Made by a program: the position numbers and the translations under genes. The notes beneath the pieces are model-generated. The model did no database searches. It was given only the letters and a program-made list of their open reading frames with translations, and had not been told where the DNA came from. From contig CM056742.1 in the NCBI GenBank assembly GCA_029851415.1, forward strand, positions 111,416,246 through 111,480,245: a DNA stretch of 64,000 bases, read 5' to 3'. Source of the DNA: Eretmocerus hayati (taxonomy: Eukaryota; Arthropoda; Insecta; Hymenoptera; Aphelinidae). Positions 23,501 to 34,975 of the stretch are shown here, in pieces (position 1 is the stretch's first letter; each line of letters begins with the position of its first letter).

Positions 23501-23656
23501 GGACCTTCTTCGTTTCTTAGGAGCCGGCTCTTCGAGTTTTTTCATCAGCTTGGGTAACGAATTTCTTTGAGTCCTTAGTCCAGGTGGAGAGCATTTGCCG
23601 AGATTACAAAGCTTCTGGATTATTCTCATTTTTATCGCACAAGATATGAAAATCAA
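20535..23656 (-). pseudogene. CACTA/EnSpm-like transposase gene, broken or multi-exon
   Basis: Collinear minus-strand pieces fit one transposon protein. They are 23656-23360 (basic, coiled), ~23300-22729 (includes GLGFLIIPFVLKLLN, then PYIIHCGNLESLNCCHVIFH), 22644-22351, 22318-21698 (LGDNLGVNSIFE, then FCRIC), 21559-21044 (ADVMHDIFEGLGHIV, RYFAILVADLVPLDNSAW, FHLLLHYMRII) and 21010-20535 (HQEVHRIFKLPRKHFKNNW). The DNLG, CRIC and MHDIFEG blocks are seen in a large family of insect transposase-like proteins that I place near CACTA/EnSpm. The piece ending at 21698 runs into a 12-C homopolymer at ~21706 and changes frame there. Other breaks may be introns. Terminal repeats were not found. Confidence 0.6.
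21704..21716. repeat. Poly-C run inside a coding region
   Basis: About 12 C on the plus strand cause the frame change in the transposase-like gene. This may be a real slip mutation or an assembly error. Confidence 0.7.
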
Positions 23657-24139
23657 AATTAGCCTGAAAAATGAATTGTACTCGTAAATTCGATGGAATC
23701 ATTCTGGATATCATGATTAATGGAACGAATATCATAAAATTCGAAAGCTCATCAAAATATGAGCTAGTTTAGTTTTTAAAACTTGGAAATACTGTATCAG
23801 CTCGAAACCAGATTTGATTAAGCAAGGGTCACTACGCCTGGTCGGATTAGATAATTTCCACACTCTTATGATCCCATCCCGAGAGGTTTCGAGATTTTCC
23901 GGAATTTGACGTAGGATACTTGAATCAAGATTTACTCTGAGAGGAGCTGAAAGAATCATATATTCATTCAGAACGTGTAGAGTATACTCTGGATTGGTTT
24001 GTAAAATTATCGTGGGCAAACAGGTGACGAGGACTATTCCGAAGATGCTCATCACAAAAATCAAAATACATCTGTGATCACCTAAAGCCCTGCGGGCATC
24101 CTTAGCTTTTTCCTGGTGAAATACATTTGGCAAATAATG

Positions 24140-24827
24140 CTACAAGCCAGCATAAACAGCAAATGTCCTAATCCAGATCCAAGCATTATGATAACAGCCA
24201 CCAGCATTCGCTCGTTTATTTATGTCGGTGTCGGACTCCGTCCACGAGCTACTTTCCTCATAAAGAATCGTGATTTTTCCCTCTAATGGTAACAATTCAA
24301 GATAATCAGTAGCAAGCTCCTTCAAAACATGCGGTGGGCATCTGTGAATTTTTATGAAATTTTAGCTCATCAGAACAATTGATGATAAGAAACTTCAAGA
24401 GTATGCGCTTACTGGATAGGAGGTGATAAAGAGTCTGTATTCGCGAAGTCATAATCCACATATCTTTGGGAAATGAATGATCTGGAACCTCGAACTGAGA
24501 GTCCCATAGCGTAAGCGTGAAGACACATTTTACCAATGAAGAATTTTTCGTACTGGAGTTTAAACTAAGGCTTATTCTTCTTGACTAGAAGGAAATAGAT
24601 CAAGAATTAAGATTCTGTCTCAAAATCGGCATCGTGGGTGATTTTTTGATGATAAAAAATCATCACGAGAGAGAACAAAAGTGTAAAGAATTTACTTGTT
24701 TCATAGAAATCATGTATGACTTGGTTTTAACATGTACTTTAAAATTCAATGGCATTCCGGAGGGTACTTCATTCTGACTAGTAGACTGGGCAGAACTGGC
24801 TTCAGTTTCCATTGTTTCAACTCCCAT
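24140..24827 (-). CDS. Unrecognised three-exon gene model
   Basis: Three exons join in frame on the minus strand. Exon 1 (24827-24696) starts at an ATG and is followed by GTAAATTC. Exon 2 (24552-24413) follows the acceptor TTTAAACTCCAG and ends at GTAAGCGC. Exon 3 (24341-24140) follows TTCACAG. The product is 157 residues: an acidic Ser/Glu-rich N terminus, then SYMISMKQ, RYVDYDFANTDS and CPPHVLKELATDYLELLP. Phases agree at both junctions and intron 2 is 71 bp. No family is recognised. In the +1 frame at ~24225-24085 a strongly hydrophobic segment (MLVAVIIMLGSGLGHLLFML) ends in a basic tail, so the true C terminus may be a membrane anchor reached by a frameshift or an unseen splice. It could be a host gene or part of the neighbouring transposon. 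Confidence 0.4.
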
Positions 24828-24859
24828 TTTGATACAAATGTACAACCCAATCAATCAAT

Positions 24860-24890
24860 CAATCAATATATATATATATATATATATATA
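24860..24890. repeat. (TCAA)n(TA)n microsatellite
   Basis: ATCAATCAATCAATCAATA is followed by about ten TA units. Confidence 0.8.
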
Positions 24891-24959
24891 TTTTCATGTA
24901 TACACTTTCCAACAAACAAAATGTGGTCTTTCATGCAAAAATAAGTATGATGCAACTAC

Positions 24960-26330
24960 ACTCACTTCTTATAAATAATGTTACCAAGAGTCAAAAATTC
25001 CTCGACATTTGATAACATACAGTCTCTGGTCAACACCAACACTCCACACAAGCAATTTTTCCAAAACATCCACAAGCAGCTAAATTCTCACCTTGTGAAA
25101 AAATAAAAGAGAACAGTGATACGAACAATTATTTCACTTCGTAGAATCAATAACAAATTCAAAGCAGGAAAGATAACAGACCTGGAATATGGTGTCAAAG
25201 AAAGAGAGAGTGTGCCGATGGGATATCCGTAAACTTCAAAGTAGAAACAGTCAAAAAGATTTCACTCGATATCAACAGAATCATTTTCTATTCATTAATT
25301 CACATAGCCCTCCACCTCCCAGGATGAGTTATGATCACGAGATGAATGAAAGGCTCCTTTTTACGATTCTGATTTTACTACTGACTCATAAGTTTGCAAG
25401 TTCCAAGTTTTCGCACCATGAGTTTGGCTAAAGAACGAGGTCACCATAAAGTGAGGAATCAGGTACGTGATGGTTCATGATCAGAGCAAGAATCAGGATG
25501 GGAATCAATTGATACTCATGACAATATATCCAGAAATTCAGAACTTTGTATGAAAGAGGCTCATTGTGAGATGCGAGAAAGAAAGACTTTGTGTAAGCAT
25601 GCTCAGTATTGTGTGACGTGAGAAGATATTTCATTGTACTAGAACTTGATATCTCACTCAAGTCAACTGTTGTGGATGAAATTGATAAATACATTGAATG
25701 AGCATCTTGTGATCCAAATTCAATAGTTAAGGATGTATCAATTTAGAAATCCAGAGATCAGGAGAATCAAAACCTTTGTCGTCAAAAGTTTTTCATGATA
25801 CTTGGGTGACACTCTCTTTTCAGTGGCAGTGATCTACTGACTAAACTGTCTCTCACTCCTGATTTGAATAGAGCATGAAATTATTTGAGTTACTTGGGAC
25901 CTATATCATATAGCTAGCAAAAATTTTTGAAGTAATGAAGTATGCCCCTCAGCTGAACGTGACTGTTGTCTACAAAATAGCTACACTCCCTGCCAAGAGT
26001 CACCTCAGACAAAATAATTGAGCAAGATGAAACAGAAAAGTGCTCGCAAAAGAGCCATGACTAAAGAATAAATTGATTAAGTACTGACATTTGATGCAAA
26101 GAGAGCTGGTGACATTCCAGAAAGCCACGACGTGCAGACGAGTTCTGCTCCAGGATGCACCATGCGACGGCCGCTCCGGATTTCTCAGCGTGCGCAAACA
26201 ACTGCCTTATTGCAGACAGTTCATTTATACCTAGCGTGGCCCTTTGATGCGGGCTTGGCGGTACCTGGATGTGTCGTCGTGGAGAGTACGTCTAGGTCTT
26301 GCGGGTGCCTTATCCAGTAAGATCGCGAGC
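24960..26330. other. No gene supported
   Basis: About 1.4 kb with scattered short frames (up to 88 codons), none with a recognised domain or a coherent splice pattern. Confidence 0.4.
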
Positions 26331-26412
26331 GCGGCCGGCTTCACCACCAGCTAATGGCCGCGGGCAGCAAGAACTCGCCACATGAGAGCAGACTTGTCGC
26401 AACGCGTCGGTA

Positions 26413-26580
26413 AAACACGCGCGAATCGCCGAGAATCGCCAGCCGCAGCCACATGGAAAATATCCATGCGAGGCCCGTGCACACTAGACGCGGCGCATCA
26501 GCCGGCAAAACGCCAGAGCAGACAACCACAACTGGCGAGCGCGTTGCGCCACCTCGCGCCCACTTTTCTGCGTGTAAGCG
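26413..26580 (-). repeat. GC-rich ~165-bp dispersed repeat, copy B
   Basis: Reverse-complement partner of 17410-17575. The shared core includes GAGGTGGCGCAACGCGCTCG and GTGTGCACGGGCCTCGCA when read in copy A's orientation. Here the conserved frame is on the plus strand (ARPVHTRRGASAGKTPEQTT). Confidence 0.7.
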
Positions 26581-26713
26581 GTATTCGAAGTATCCCACGA
26601 CCCGCGGCGCAGGTTTACCATGGGCCATCAAAGTCCGCAAACACGGACACACCTAGTTATTGATGTAAAAAAGAAGTAAAAACAGAAAATCAGAAGTAAC
26701 ACTTTCCATGTTA

Positions 26714-27226
26714 CTAGTATCCAAATATTGCAACTATGACCATGATCTTCAGGCACTTGCAACGTAGGGTATGGAAATGCGTGCAGACGGCTAATTCCTT
26801 GCGAAGGATCCGTAGTACTCGCTTCACTCCCGTCATAGCCAGCCCTCCATACAAAACACTCATGAGATACTCTCCGATCGACTGTGCGTTAAGCACTCCC
26901 CGACGCTCGGTAGTTGTTATTCGCTCTACGTCCAGTCCACCAAAAAACGTATTTTCATATTCAAGCGTGGAGTTTTTTGCTTCACTCGAAAATAATAACT
27001 CAACAGGCAAAATCAAACTCACCACCCTTGAATCGACAAATACTATCTCGCGCGAGCGTAGTGAATGCGCAAGGCATATCAACAAGTTGATATCCGATTG
27101 TGTAAAATTTTGACCAGTGCGTAAAGTATCGAAACCGTTGCTTATACTATCTACTGAAATGAGTGTGCGTGAAGTTAATGCTTCACGTGCTGAAAAGTAT
27201 TCCGTACGCACTAACTTCTTGCACAT
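26714..27226 (-). CDS. Hypothetical 170-codon frame, doubtful
   Basis: An open frame without a recognised domain, overlapped by a 125-codon frame on the other strand. The region contains GTGCGTAAAG-type motifs like those at 34.85 and 35.8 kb, which suggests that it is part of a repeat family. I do not consider it a supported host gene. Confidence 0.2.
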   Translation of the reverse strand: MCKKLVRTEYFSAREALTSRTLISVDSISNGFDTLRTGQNFTQSDINLLICLAHSLRSREIVFVDSRVVSLILPVELLFSSEAKNSTLEYENTFFGGLDVERITTTERRGVLNAQSIGEYLMSVLYGGLAMTGVKRVLRILRKELAVCTHFHTLRCKCLKIMVIVAIFGY

Positions 27227-27438
27227 TATTTTGAGATAGAATATTATTCTACTGCTATCCTGACCGACATGTAGACAGAAATTGAGTTGATTAATCCTAT
27301 TCTGTATTTAATATACCATGCATAATCCAAATTTCCAAAATATTAACCAGAATCCTCCTCTCTGGATCTTCAATAATTATACGAGAATTGCTCAACAAGT
27401 CTGTCTTGATAACTAAATTCGTTTCTTATTTCTTCCAG

Positions 27439-27690
27439 GAATTTCGGAAATTGGAGGAACGAGTCGGAGAAGGCATCGAGATCATAGATTCTTCCGATCT
27501 CGAGACTGATGAGTCGAAAATTTTTCGTCCATTATTCGTCTATCGTCAACAAGTTGCGAAACGATTGAGAATGAGGACTACGCAGTTGATGGAAATCCGC
27601 CTTCGAAGACATGAAATATTCAATCCATTGAGGTATTATAACTCAAGAAACAAATATCGATTCAATAGGAATGGCTTTTCTCACTTATGA
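27439..27690 (+). CDS. Possible terminal exon of an unknown gene
   Basis: A pyrimidine-rich tract ending in TTCTTCCAG at ~27438 precedes an open stretch of ~83 codons that is highly charged (EFRKLEERVGEGIEIIDSSD, then RQQVAKRLRMRTTQLMEIRL) and ends in TGA. The composition looks coding. No upstream exon was identified with confidence and no family is recognised. Confidence 0.3.
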   Translation, partial: EFRKLEERVGEGIEIIDSSDLETDESKIFRPLFVYRQQVAKRLRMRTTQLMEIRLRRHEIFNPLRYYNSRNKYRFNRNGFSHL

Positions 27691-28499
27691 ATGAATGTGA
27701 ATACATATTGGTATCTGTGAATAGAGCTACTGAAGTTTGAATGTGCAAGTATGGTGAATACTAGATTCAACTCCCAATACATCGAGCGAAACGGTGAGAG
27801 TATCACGAAGGAGTATACAGAACTCGAATGGAAGAGCTCAATTCAAGCGCCACGAGGAACTGACTATGACTCTGACACCTCACTATGCTCGTGGTTAAGG
27901 TGCGTAGATATTCGAGGTGTCTACCCTGACAACAGCGCCATAATACCACGGATGAATGCATAAGGTGGCAAAATATTGAACTGTCGCTCTGACTCCTATC
28001 TCTTATACATTGTCTGCTAGGCCACGCTTGACACCTCAAATAGGAGGCTTCAATTAGGTGTAGGGCACCGTACCGAGCATGAAGTATCTCACCACCTATC
28101 CTACCATCCAACGATGCATCGCTATACAAACTCTAAGGATGGTGTTCGCTTGCGGAAAGTGACTGATCGTGAGTTGGATAGAAGTTCTGTGCATAGCGAC
28201 ACACTTAGAGTAAGCCCTCGATTGGAGCATATCTTATTGGCCACGAGAATAAGGTGTCATCCTTGATCGGAACGTCTTGGATCCGTATTCCAGTGACGAA
28301 TGATTAAGAGAAGTTGAACCATTGCAATTTTTCCCTTTTGGTTGCTTGTGAGATTAGATTAAATGGGGTACCTGAAGCTAGCAAACACTAACTCAAAAAT
28401 CGGTCCCAAACCAATTTCACTTTTCATTACTCTTTCATTACTAATTTATTACCAAAGGAAGAAATCTATTACCGGTCATGGGCCCAAAATACGAAATTT

Positions 28500-28527
28500 T
28501 TCGCTAGCGGAAGCTTACGCTAGCGAA
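28500..28527. repeat. Palindrome in the left end of FB2
   Basis: A 28-base near-perfect palindrome (one mismatch pair) built on TTCGCTAGCGGAAG and its complement. It is repeated in degraded form near 28647-28672 and mirrored at 32949 and 33100. Confidence 0.8.
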
Positions 28528-31500
28528 CATGTGGCCGGGGATGGATCGTATGGGAATGAACAATGGCTAATTTTTCATTATTTTTTTCATGACTGTCAGG
28601 ATATGTCCTCATAATATGCGTGTGATATGATTCAGCTGAAAGACGATGGTCGTAAGCTTACGCTAGCGAACACCATGTATGAGCGAAGCTTCGAGGACAC
28701 TCAGAACTACACGGGATCTTATTACTTATTTATTACTCTTGAAATATATAGTCGAGAGAGTCCCAAGACCCAGAGGGAACCGATATTTGGGCCTGAGGCT
28801 GGACGAGAACTGGAGCGGGGCGAGATGAGAGCTATATGATAGGCTGAGCTACCTCTGTACGATAACGTGCGATTGAAATGATTCAATCGCATACGGGAAC
28901 TTGTGTGACGATGAGCTGGATACACATGAGTCTTCAGAGATAATAGGAAAATCGATAACAAATCAGCCAACTCGACCATGGGGCCCAAAGAGGGGAGACC
29001 TGGCTTAGAGTTATTATAGTCGCAGTCGAGACGTCACGGGGGTTGGGGAGAGTTCCAATGAACCCGAAACTTCCTGAAACCTGAAATCAAGTGGTCAGGT
29101 ACCAACGACGAAGTCCAGAGAATTCATTAACAGCTAGCACCCTCGGCTATGGGGCCCAAAACAGGGCGAAATCCAGTTTTGAGCAAATATCTGCGCAGTT
29201 ATGACGCCACTGTGGGTCGTAAGATGTTCCAATGAATCCGAAACTCTACAGAACCTCAGATTGAAAGGTCATTTACCACCTGTGATACCCAAAGAATTCA
29301 TTACCAGTCAGCACCCTCAGCTATCGGGCCCAAAACAGGGCAGAATCCAGTTTTGAGCGGTAATCTGCGCAGTTATGACGCTACTGTGGGTTGTAAAATG
29401 TTCGAATGGATCCGAAACTCTACAGAACCTCAGATCGAGTGGTTATAAACTACTAATGATAACCGAGGAGTTTGTTACCAGTCAGGACCCTAGGCTATGG
29501 GGCCCAAAACCGGGCGGAATCCAGCATTGAGTAGTTATTTGCGCAGTTGTGACGCCACTGTGGGTTGTGAGATGTTCCAATGGATCCTCAACTCTACAGA
29601 ACCTCAGATTGAGTGGTCATGTACCATTGGTGATGCCCGAAACATCTATTACCAGTCAGCACCCTCGGCTATAGGGCCCGAAATAGGGCGGGAACCGGTT
29701 TTGAGTCATATTCCGCGCAGTTATGATGCCAGGGTGGGGTGGACAAAGTTCCAATCGATCCGTTACTCTACAGAACCTCAGATGTAATAGCCATGTCCCT
29801 TGTGTGATGCCCAAACTATTCATTACCAGTCAGCACCCTCAGCTATGGGCCCCAAAACAGGGCGGAATCCAGCATTGAGTAGTTATTTGCGTAGTTGTGA
29901 CGCCACTGTGGATTGAAAGACGTTTTAATTGATCCGGAAATCTATAGAACCTCAGATCAAGTGGTCATTCACCATTGGTGATGCCCGGGAAATTTATTAT
30001 TAGTCAGCATTCTCGGCTATGGGGCCCGAAATAGGGGGGGAACCGGTTTTGAGTCATATTCCGCGCAGTTATGATGCCACTGTGGGTTGTACAAAGTACC
30101 AATCGATCCGTTACTCTACAGAACCTCAGACCGAATGGCCATGTCCCTTCTGTGATGCCCAGAGAATTTATTACCAGTCAGCACCCTCAGCTATGGGGCC
30201 TCAAACCTGGCGGAATCCAGCATTGAGTAGCTATTTGCGCAGTTGTGACGCCACTGTGGGTTGTGAGATGTTCCAATGGATCCTCAACTCTACAGAATCT
30301 CAAATTGAGTGGTCATGTACCATTGGTGATGCCCGAAAAAGTCATTACCAGTCAGCACCCTCGGCTATGGGGCCCAAAGCAGGGCAGAATCCAGCTTTGA
30401 GCAGTTATTTGCGCAGTTGTGACGCCACTGTGGATTGAAAGACGTTTTAATTCATCCGGAACTCTATGAAACCTCACATGAGTGGTCATTTACCATTGGT
30501 GATGCCCGGGAAATTTATTATTAGTCAGCATTCTCGGCTATGGGGCCCGAAATAGGGGGGGAACCGGTTTTGAGTCATATTCCGCGCAGTTATGATGCCA
30601 CTGTGGGTTGTACAAAGTTCCAATCGATCCGTTACTCTACAGAACCTCAGACCGAATGGCCATGTCCCTTCTGTGATGCCCAGAGAATTTATTACCAGTC
30701 AGCACCCTCAGCTACGGGGCCTCAAACCGGGCGGAATCCAGCATTGAGTAGCTATTTGCGCAGTTGTGACGCCACTGTGGGTTGTGAGATGTTCCAATGG
30801 ATCCTAAACTCTACAGCATCTCAAATTGAGTGGTCATGTACCATTGGTGCTGCCCGAAAAATTCATTACCAGTCAGCACCCTCGGCTATGGGGCCCAAAG
30901 CAGGGCAGAATCCAGCTTTGAGCAGTTATTTGCGCAGTTATGACGGCACTGTGGATTGAAAGACGTTTTAATGGACTCGAAATTCTACACAACCTCAGAT
31001 CGAACGGTTATGAATATTGGTGATGCCCGAAAAATTTATTACCAGTCAGCAACCTCGGCTATGGGGCCCAAAACAGGGCGGGATCTGGCTTTGAGGCATA
31101 TTCTGCGCAGTTATGATGCCACTGTGGGTTGTACGAAGTTCCAATCGATCCGTTACTCTACAGAACCTCAGATTAAATAGCCATGTCCCTTCTGTGATGC
31201 CCAAACAATTCATTACCAGTCAGCACCCTCAGCTATGGGCCCCAAAACGGGGTGGAATCCAGCTTTGAGCACATATCTGCGAAGCTATTATGCATCACCT
31301 AGTACATAACCACTTGATCTGAGGTTCTGTAGAGTCATAGAGCGATTGAAGCTCCCTACAACCCACAGTGGCGTCATAACTGCGCGGAATATGGCTTAAA
31401 GCCGAATCCCGCCCTGATTTAGGTCCCATAGCCGAGGATGCTGACTGGTGGAAAAATATTTCGGGCATCACCAATGGTACATGACCACGCGATCTGAGGT

Positions 31501-32948
31501 TCTGTAGAGTGGCGGATCAATCGGAACTTCTCACAACCCACAGTGGCGTCTTCACTGCCCGGAATATGGCTTAAAGCCGGATTCCGCCATGTTTTGGGCC
31601 CCGTAGCTGAAGGTGCTGGCTGGTAATGAATACTTTGAGCATCACAGACGGTACGTGATTACTTAATCTGGAATTCTGTAGAGTTTCGGATCCGTTGGGA
31701 CTTTTAACAACCCACAGTGGCGTCATGACTGCGCAGATATTTTCTCAAAACTAGATTTCGCCCTGTTTTGGGCCCCACAGCCGAGGGTGCTGACTAGTGA
31801 TAAATCTCCCGGACACCACGGATGTTACGAAACCACTTGATCTGAGGTTTTGTAGAGTTTCGGATGCATTGGAACATCTTGCAACCCACAGTGGCGTCAT
31901 AACTCCGCAAATAACTGCTCAATGCTGGATTCCGCGCTGTTTTGGGCCCCATAGCTGAGGGTGCTGACTGGTGAACTCTTCGGGCATCACAGATGGTACA
32001 TGACCGTTTGATCTGAGGTTTTGTAGAGTTACGGATCGATTAGAGTTTTTTACAACCCACAGTGACGTCATAACTGCGCGGAATATGGCTTAAAGCCAGA
32101 TCCCGCCCTGTTTTTGGTCCCATAGCCGATGATGCTGACTGGTAATAAAGTCTTCGGGCATCACCAATGGTACATGACCACTCGATCGAAGGTCTTGTGG
32201 AGTTTCGGATTCATTAGAACATCTTCCGACCCACAGTGGCCTCATAGCCGCGCAGTTAACTGCTCAATACTGGATTCGCCCTGTTTTGGACCCCATAGCT
32301 GAGGGTGCTGACTGGTAATGAATTCTTTGTTCATCACATAATGTACATCATCATCTAGTCTGAGGTTCCGTAGAGTTACGGATCGATTGGATCTCTTTAC
32401 AACCCACAGTGGCGTCATAACTGCGCCGATAACTGCTCAAAACTGGATTCCGCCCTGTTTGAGCTCCATAGCAGAGGGTGCTAGTTGTTTATGAATTCTC
32501 TGGATTTCGTCGTTGGTACCTGACCACTTGATCTGAGGTTCCCGAAAGTTCCGGGTCCGTTAGGACTCTCTTCAACCCCCATTGACGTCTCGACTGCGAC
32601 TATAATAACTCTGAGCAGGGCCTCCCCTGTTTGGGCCCCATGATCGAGTTTGCTGATTCGTTATCGATTTCCCTATTATCTCTTGAGACTTATGTGTATC
32701 CAGCTCATCGTCACACAGGATGCCGTATGCGATTGAATTATCTCCATTCCACGTTATTGTACAGAGGTAGCTCAGCCTATCATATAGTTCTCATCTCACC
32801 CCGCTCCAGCTCTTGTCCAGCCTCGGGCCCAAATATCGGTGTCCTCTGGGTCTTGGGACTATCTCAACTATACCTTTCGAGAGTAATAAAGAACCAATAA
32901 AATCCTGTGTAGTTCTGAGTGTCCTCGAAGCTTCGATTATACACGGTG

Positions 32949-32976
32949 TTCGCTAGCGTAAGCTTACGCTAGCGAA
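32949..32976. repeat. Perfect 28-bp palindrome in the right end of FB2
   Basis: TTCGCTAGCGTAAG at 32949-32962 is followed directly by its exact reverse complement. A similar palindrome lies at 33100-33127. Together with the left-end copies these flank the arrays symmetrically. Confidence 0.85.
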
Positions 32977-33259
32977 AACCATCGTATTCCAGCCTAATCA
33001 TATCACATGGATATCTTGAGGACATATTCTGAGAGTAATGAAAGAGTAATGGAAAATGAGCTATAGCACATTCCCGCACGATCTATCCCCGGCCACGTGT
33101 TCGCTAGCGTAAGCTTCCGCTAGCGGAAACTCTCGTATTTTGAACTCATGACTGGTAATAAATTTTTTTCTTTGGTAATTAATTAGTAATAAAAAGTAAA
33201 ATTGGTTTGGGACCGATTTGTGAGTTAGTGTTCGCTAGCTTCAGGTACCCAGATTTCAA

Positions 33260-33430
33260 TCCCATCCTTGTTATTTCATGCTCCTTTCGATCCTTGCTTT
33301 CCAGAATTTGATCCATCATTCCTACGATTTGTTCCCCCAAATTGGTACGAATTCCCTCCGTATCCCTTGGAAATCGATTAAAATTGGGACTCCATGGATC
33401 CACTATTCTGAATTCATCAGTTAGATCAAA
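33260..33430 (-). CDS. Possible exon abutting FB2
   Basis: On the minus strand a frame reads MDPWSPNFNRFPRDTEG, then MMDQILESKDRKEHEITRM, before running into the FB2 end. The composition looks coding, and ATCTGG-GTACCTG at the junction could act as a splice donor. No family is recognised and no partner exon was found on the other side of FB2. Confidence 0.2.
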
Positions 33431-33439
33431 TCGATATCA

Positions 33440-34500
33440 GGCTTCAGTGAAAAATTGAGCGAATCGGTCAATTTTGTGTGTGATTGCAATTCATAAGTCC
33501 CAAGTTTCATCATTATTGGTTGATTCCTGAAACAAATCTCCTGACAATTAGTTAAGGAATACCCCCCCCCTCTCCCAGGCAACAGACTCGCGCTCCTAGT
33601 TTAAGAAGTGCGATGAATACTTCCTTGATATCGGAAGAAATTTGATAAAATGATGGTCATTCTTATCTTCTCATAATAAGTTGAATCATATTCATCGTTG
33701 AAGATTTTACCTCGAGCCTCGCTAACTCACCGCTAACAGTGCAAGTAATTGAAATCGTGAGACTCGATGTTCAATTCATTCGCCGTATAGTGCCCGCAAA
33801 AATTGATCGCCAGTTACAAAGTAACATGGAGACCAGGGAGCAAATGATGCATCTCGATGAATATACTGTTATACTTCTCTTCACCTTTCACATTAAAGTC
33901 ACCTAAATTGAGATATTTCCATTTTCTGGAATAATTGCTGCTGATTTTTACCGAGGAATACGTCTCATTTTGGGATTCTGATTGCCCGTGATGGGACCAT
34001 TGGAAAAATTGTTTCGCTATCTTTCCTCAATGTACTCTGCTGATTTTCACACTTATTCTAATCTCCATTCAGTGTTCTTCAGTCCAATAGTTGGAGCTGA
34101 ATTAACCTTTGTATTCATTTTACTACCCTTTGTGAAAATCTAGGTGCTCTTCTGTGTAACTATGAGTTGATGAGATACGACTCAATCTACAACCCGTTAT
34201 CGCATTAAGTTGGGTAGTCCCCGTATGACTCCAAGATTTGAAAATTGCCGCCCTGTGGTGAGTTATGATAGTTGTACCTAGTGAGCCTAAAGTAGTGAGG
34301 GGCAGATGAGGTAACCGCGCGTTCATTGGCTGACGCGAGAGTTTCTAAAAAAGAGAGACAGAGCGAGTCGGCTGCGCGCGGGAGTTATGAATCGCTTCAT
34401 ACGGTATAACACGGCCAGCGAGCGGCTGAGTCTGGCTGAGTCAGTTGCTCGCTGCATTGCTGGCCGATATGCGATGTGCGGGGTATGGACAATATTTTTT
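33440..34500. other. No gene supported; contains a dispersed ~35-bp repeat
   Basis: The segment near 34270-34320, read on the minus strand as CCCTCACTACTTTAGGCTCA, recurs on the plus strand near 41920-41950 with some flanking similarity. A poly-C run lies near 33562. No other structure was seen. Confidence 0.4.
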
Positions 34501-34514
34501 TGCAATTCCGTGCA

Positions 34515-34705
34515 AAAGTGACTCGATCGAACGAAAAAATTCACTGTTCTCTCTTCTCCCTTTGCGTCGAAAATCAAATTTCATAGTTTCATTTGAAATT
34601 ACTTCATGGACTGCTTCCTATGTTCATTGGGAACAATAATCAATCTTTTGCAGGACGCAGAAAAATGTTTACACTAATCAGTATGTAAAACTTTTGCTTA
34701 ACTCT
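34515..34705 (+). repeat. Single detached monomer of the ~186-bp satellite
   Basis: GTGACTCGATCGAACGAAAA, then CTTCATGGACTGCTTCC and AATCAGTATGTAAAACTTTT, match the monomers of the array at 36.67-37.62 kb in the same orientation and order. The intervening 2 kb separates it from the array. Confidence 0.8.
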
Positions 34706-34854
34706 TAGCTGGCACACCTCCGCCAAATAACATAGCTGGCCAACCTGGGTTAATCCAACCCACGCCGAAGAATTGATGCTGTAGTTATTAAATTGAATCT
34801 TTTGACTTGAAAAATTTTTTTCGAAATCATGTGCGTAAAGTTAGTGCGTAAGGA

Positions 34855-34975
34855 ACATTTTTCCGTGCGTAAAGAAATTTTTGCGCACGGAATGCGTAAC
34901 GACCTGTGCGTAAAGTCACCAACAGTGCGTGAGGCATGTCTTTACATACCGGTGCGTATCTTTACGCACTGCCGT
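34855..34975. repeat. GTGCGTAAAG motif cluster 1
   Basis: Three exact GTGCGTAAAG on the plus strand and one CTTTACGCAC, plus several one-mismatch copies (GTGCGTAAGG, TGCGTAACG, GTGCGTGAGG), lie within 120 bases. Confidence 0.75.

Larger units (their letters stand above)
28366..33250. mobile_element. Fold-back element FB2, 4.9 kb, arms of 174-bp subrepeats
   Basis: The ends are GGGTACCTGAAGCTAGC at 28366 and its reverse complement ending at 33250. The inverted match runs inward through GAACACTAACTC, the TTCGCTAGCG palindromes and GTGGCCGGGGAT to the subrepeat arrays. The left array (about 28980-31285) has ~13 units of 174 bases, each with GGGGCCCAAAACAGGGCGG, GTTATGACGCCACTGTGG and TTACCAGTCAGCACCCTCGG. 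The right array (about 31285-32640) has ~8 units in the opposite orientation, and the switch is near 31285. There is no transposase, so it is probably mobilised in trans. Exact target duplications are not clear. Confidence 0.85.

Noticed and set aside
26736..27113. 125-codon plus-strand frame opposite the 170-codon minus-strand frame
   Set aside because: The two frames overlap on opposite strands in a motif-rich repeat; neither shows a domain.
28980..32640. Regularly spaced repeats resembling a CRISPR array
   Set aside because: The whole 174-bp unit is repeated without unique spacers, the array inverts in the middle, and the DNA is eukaryotic.
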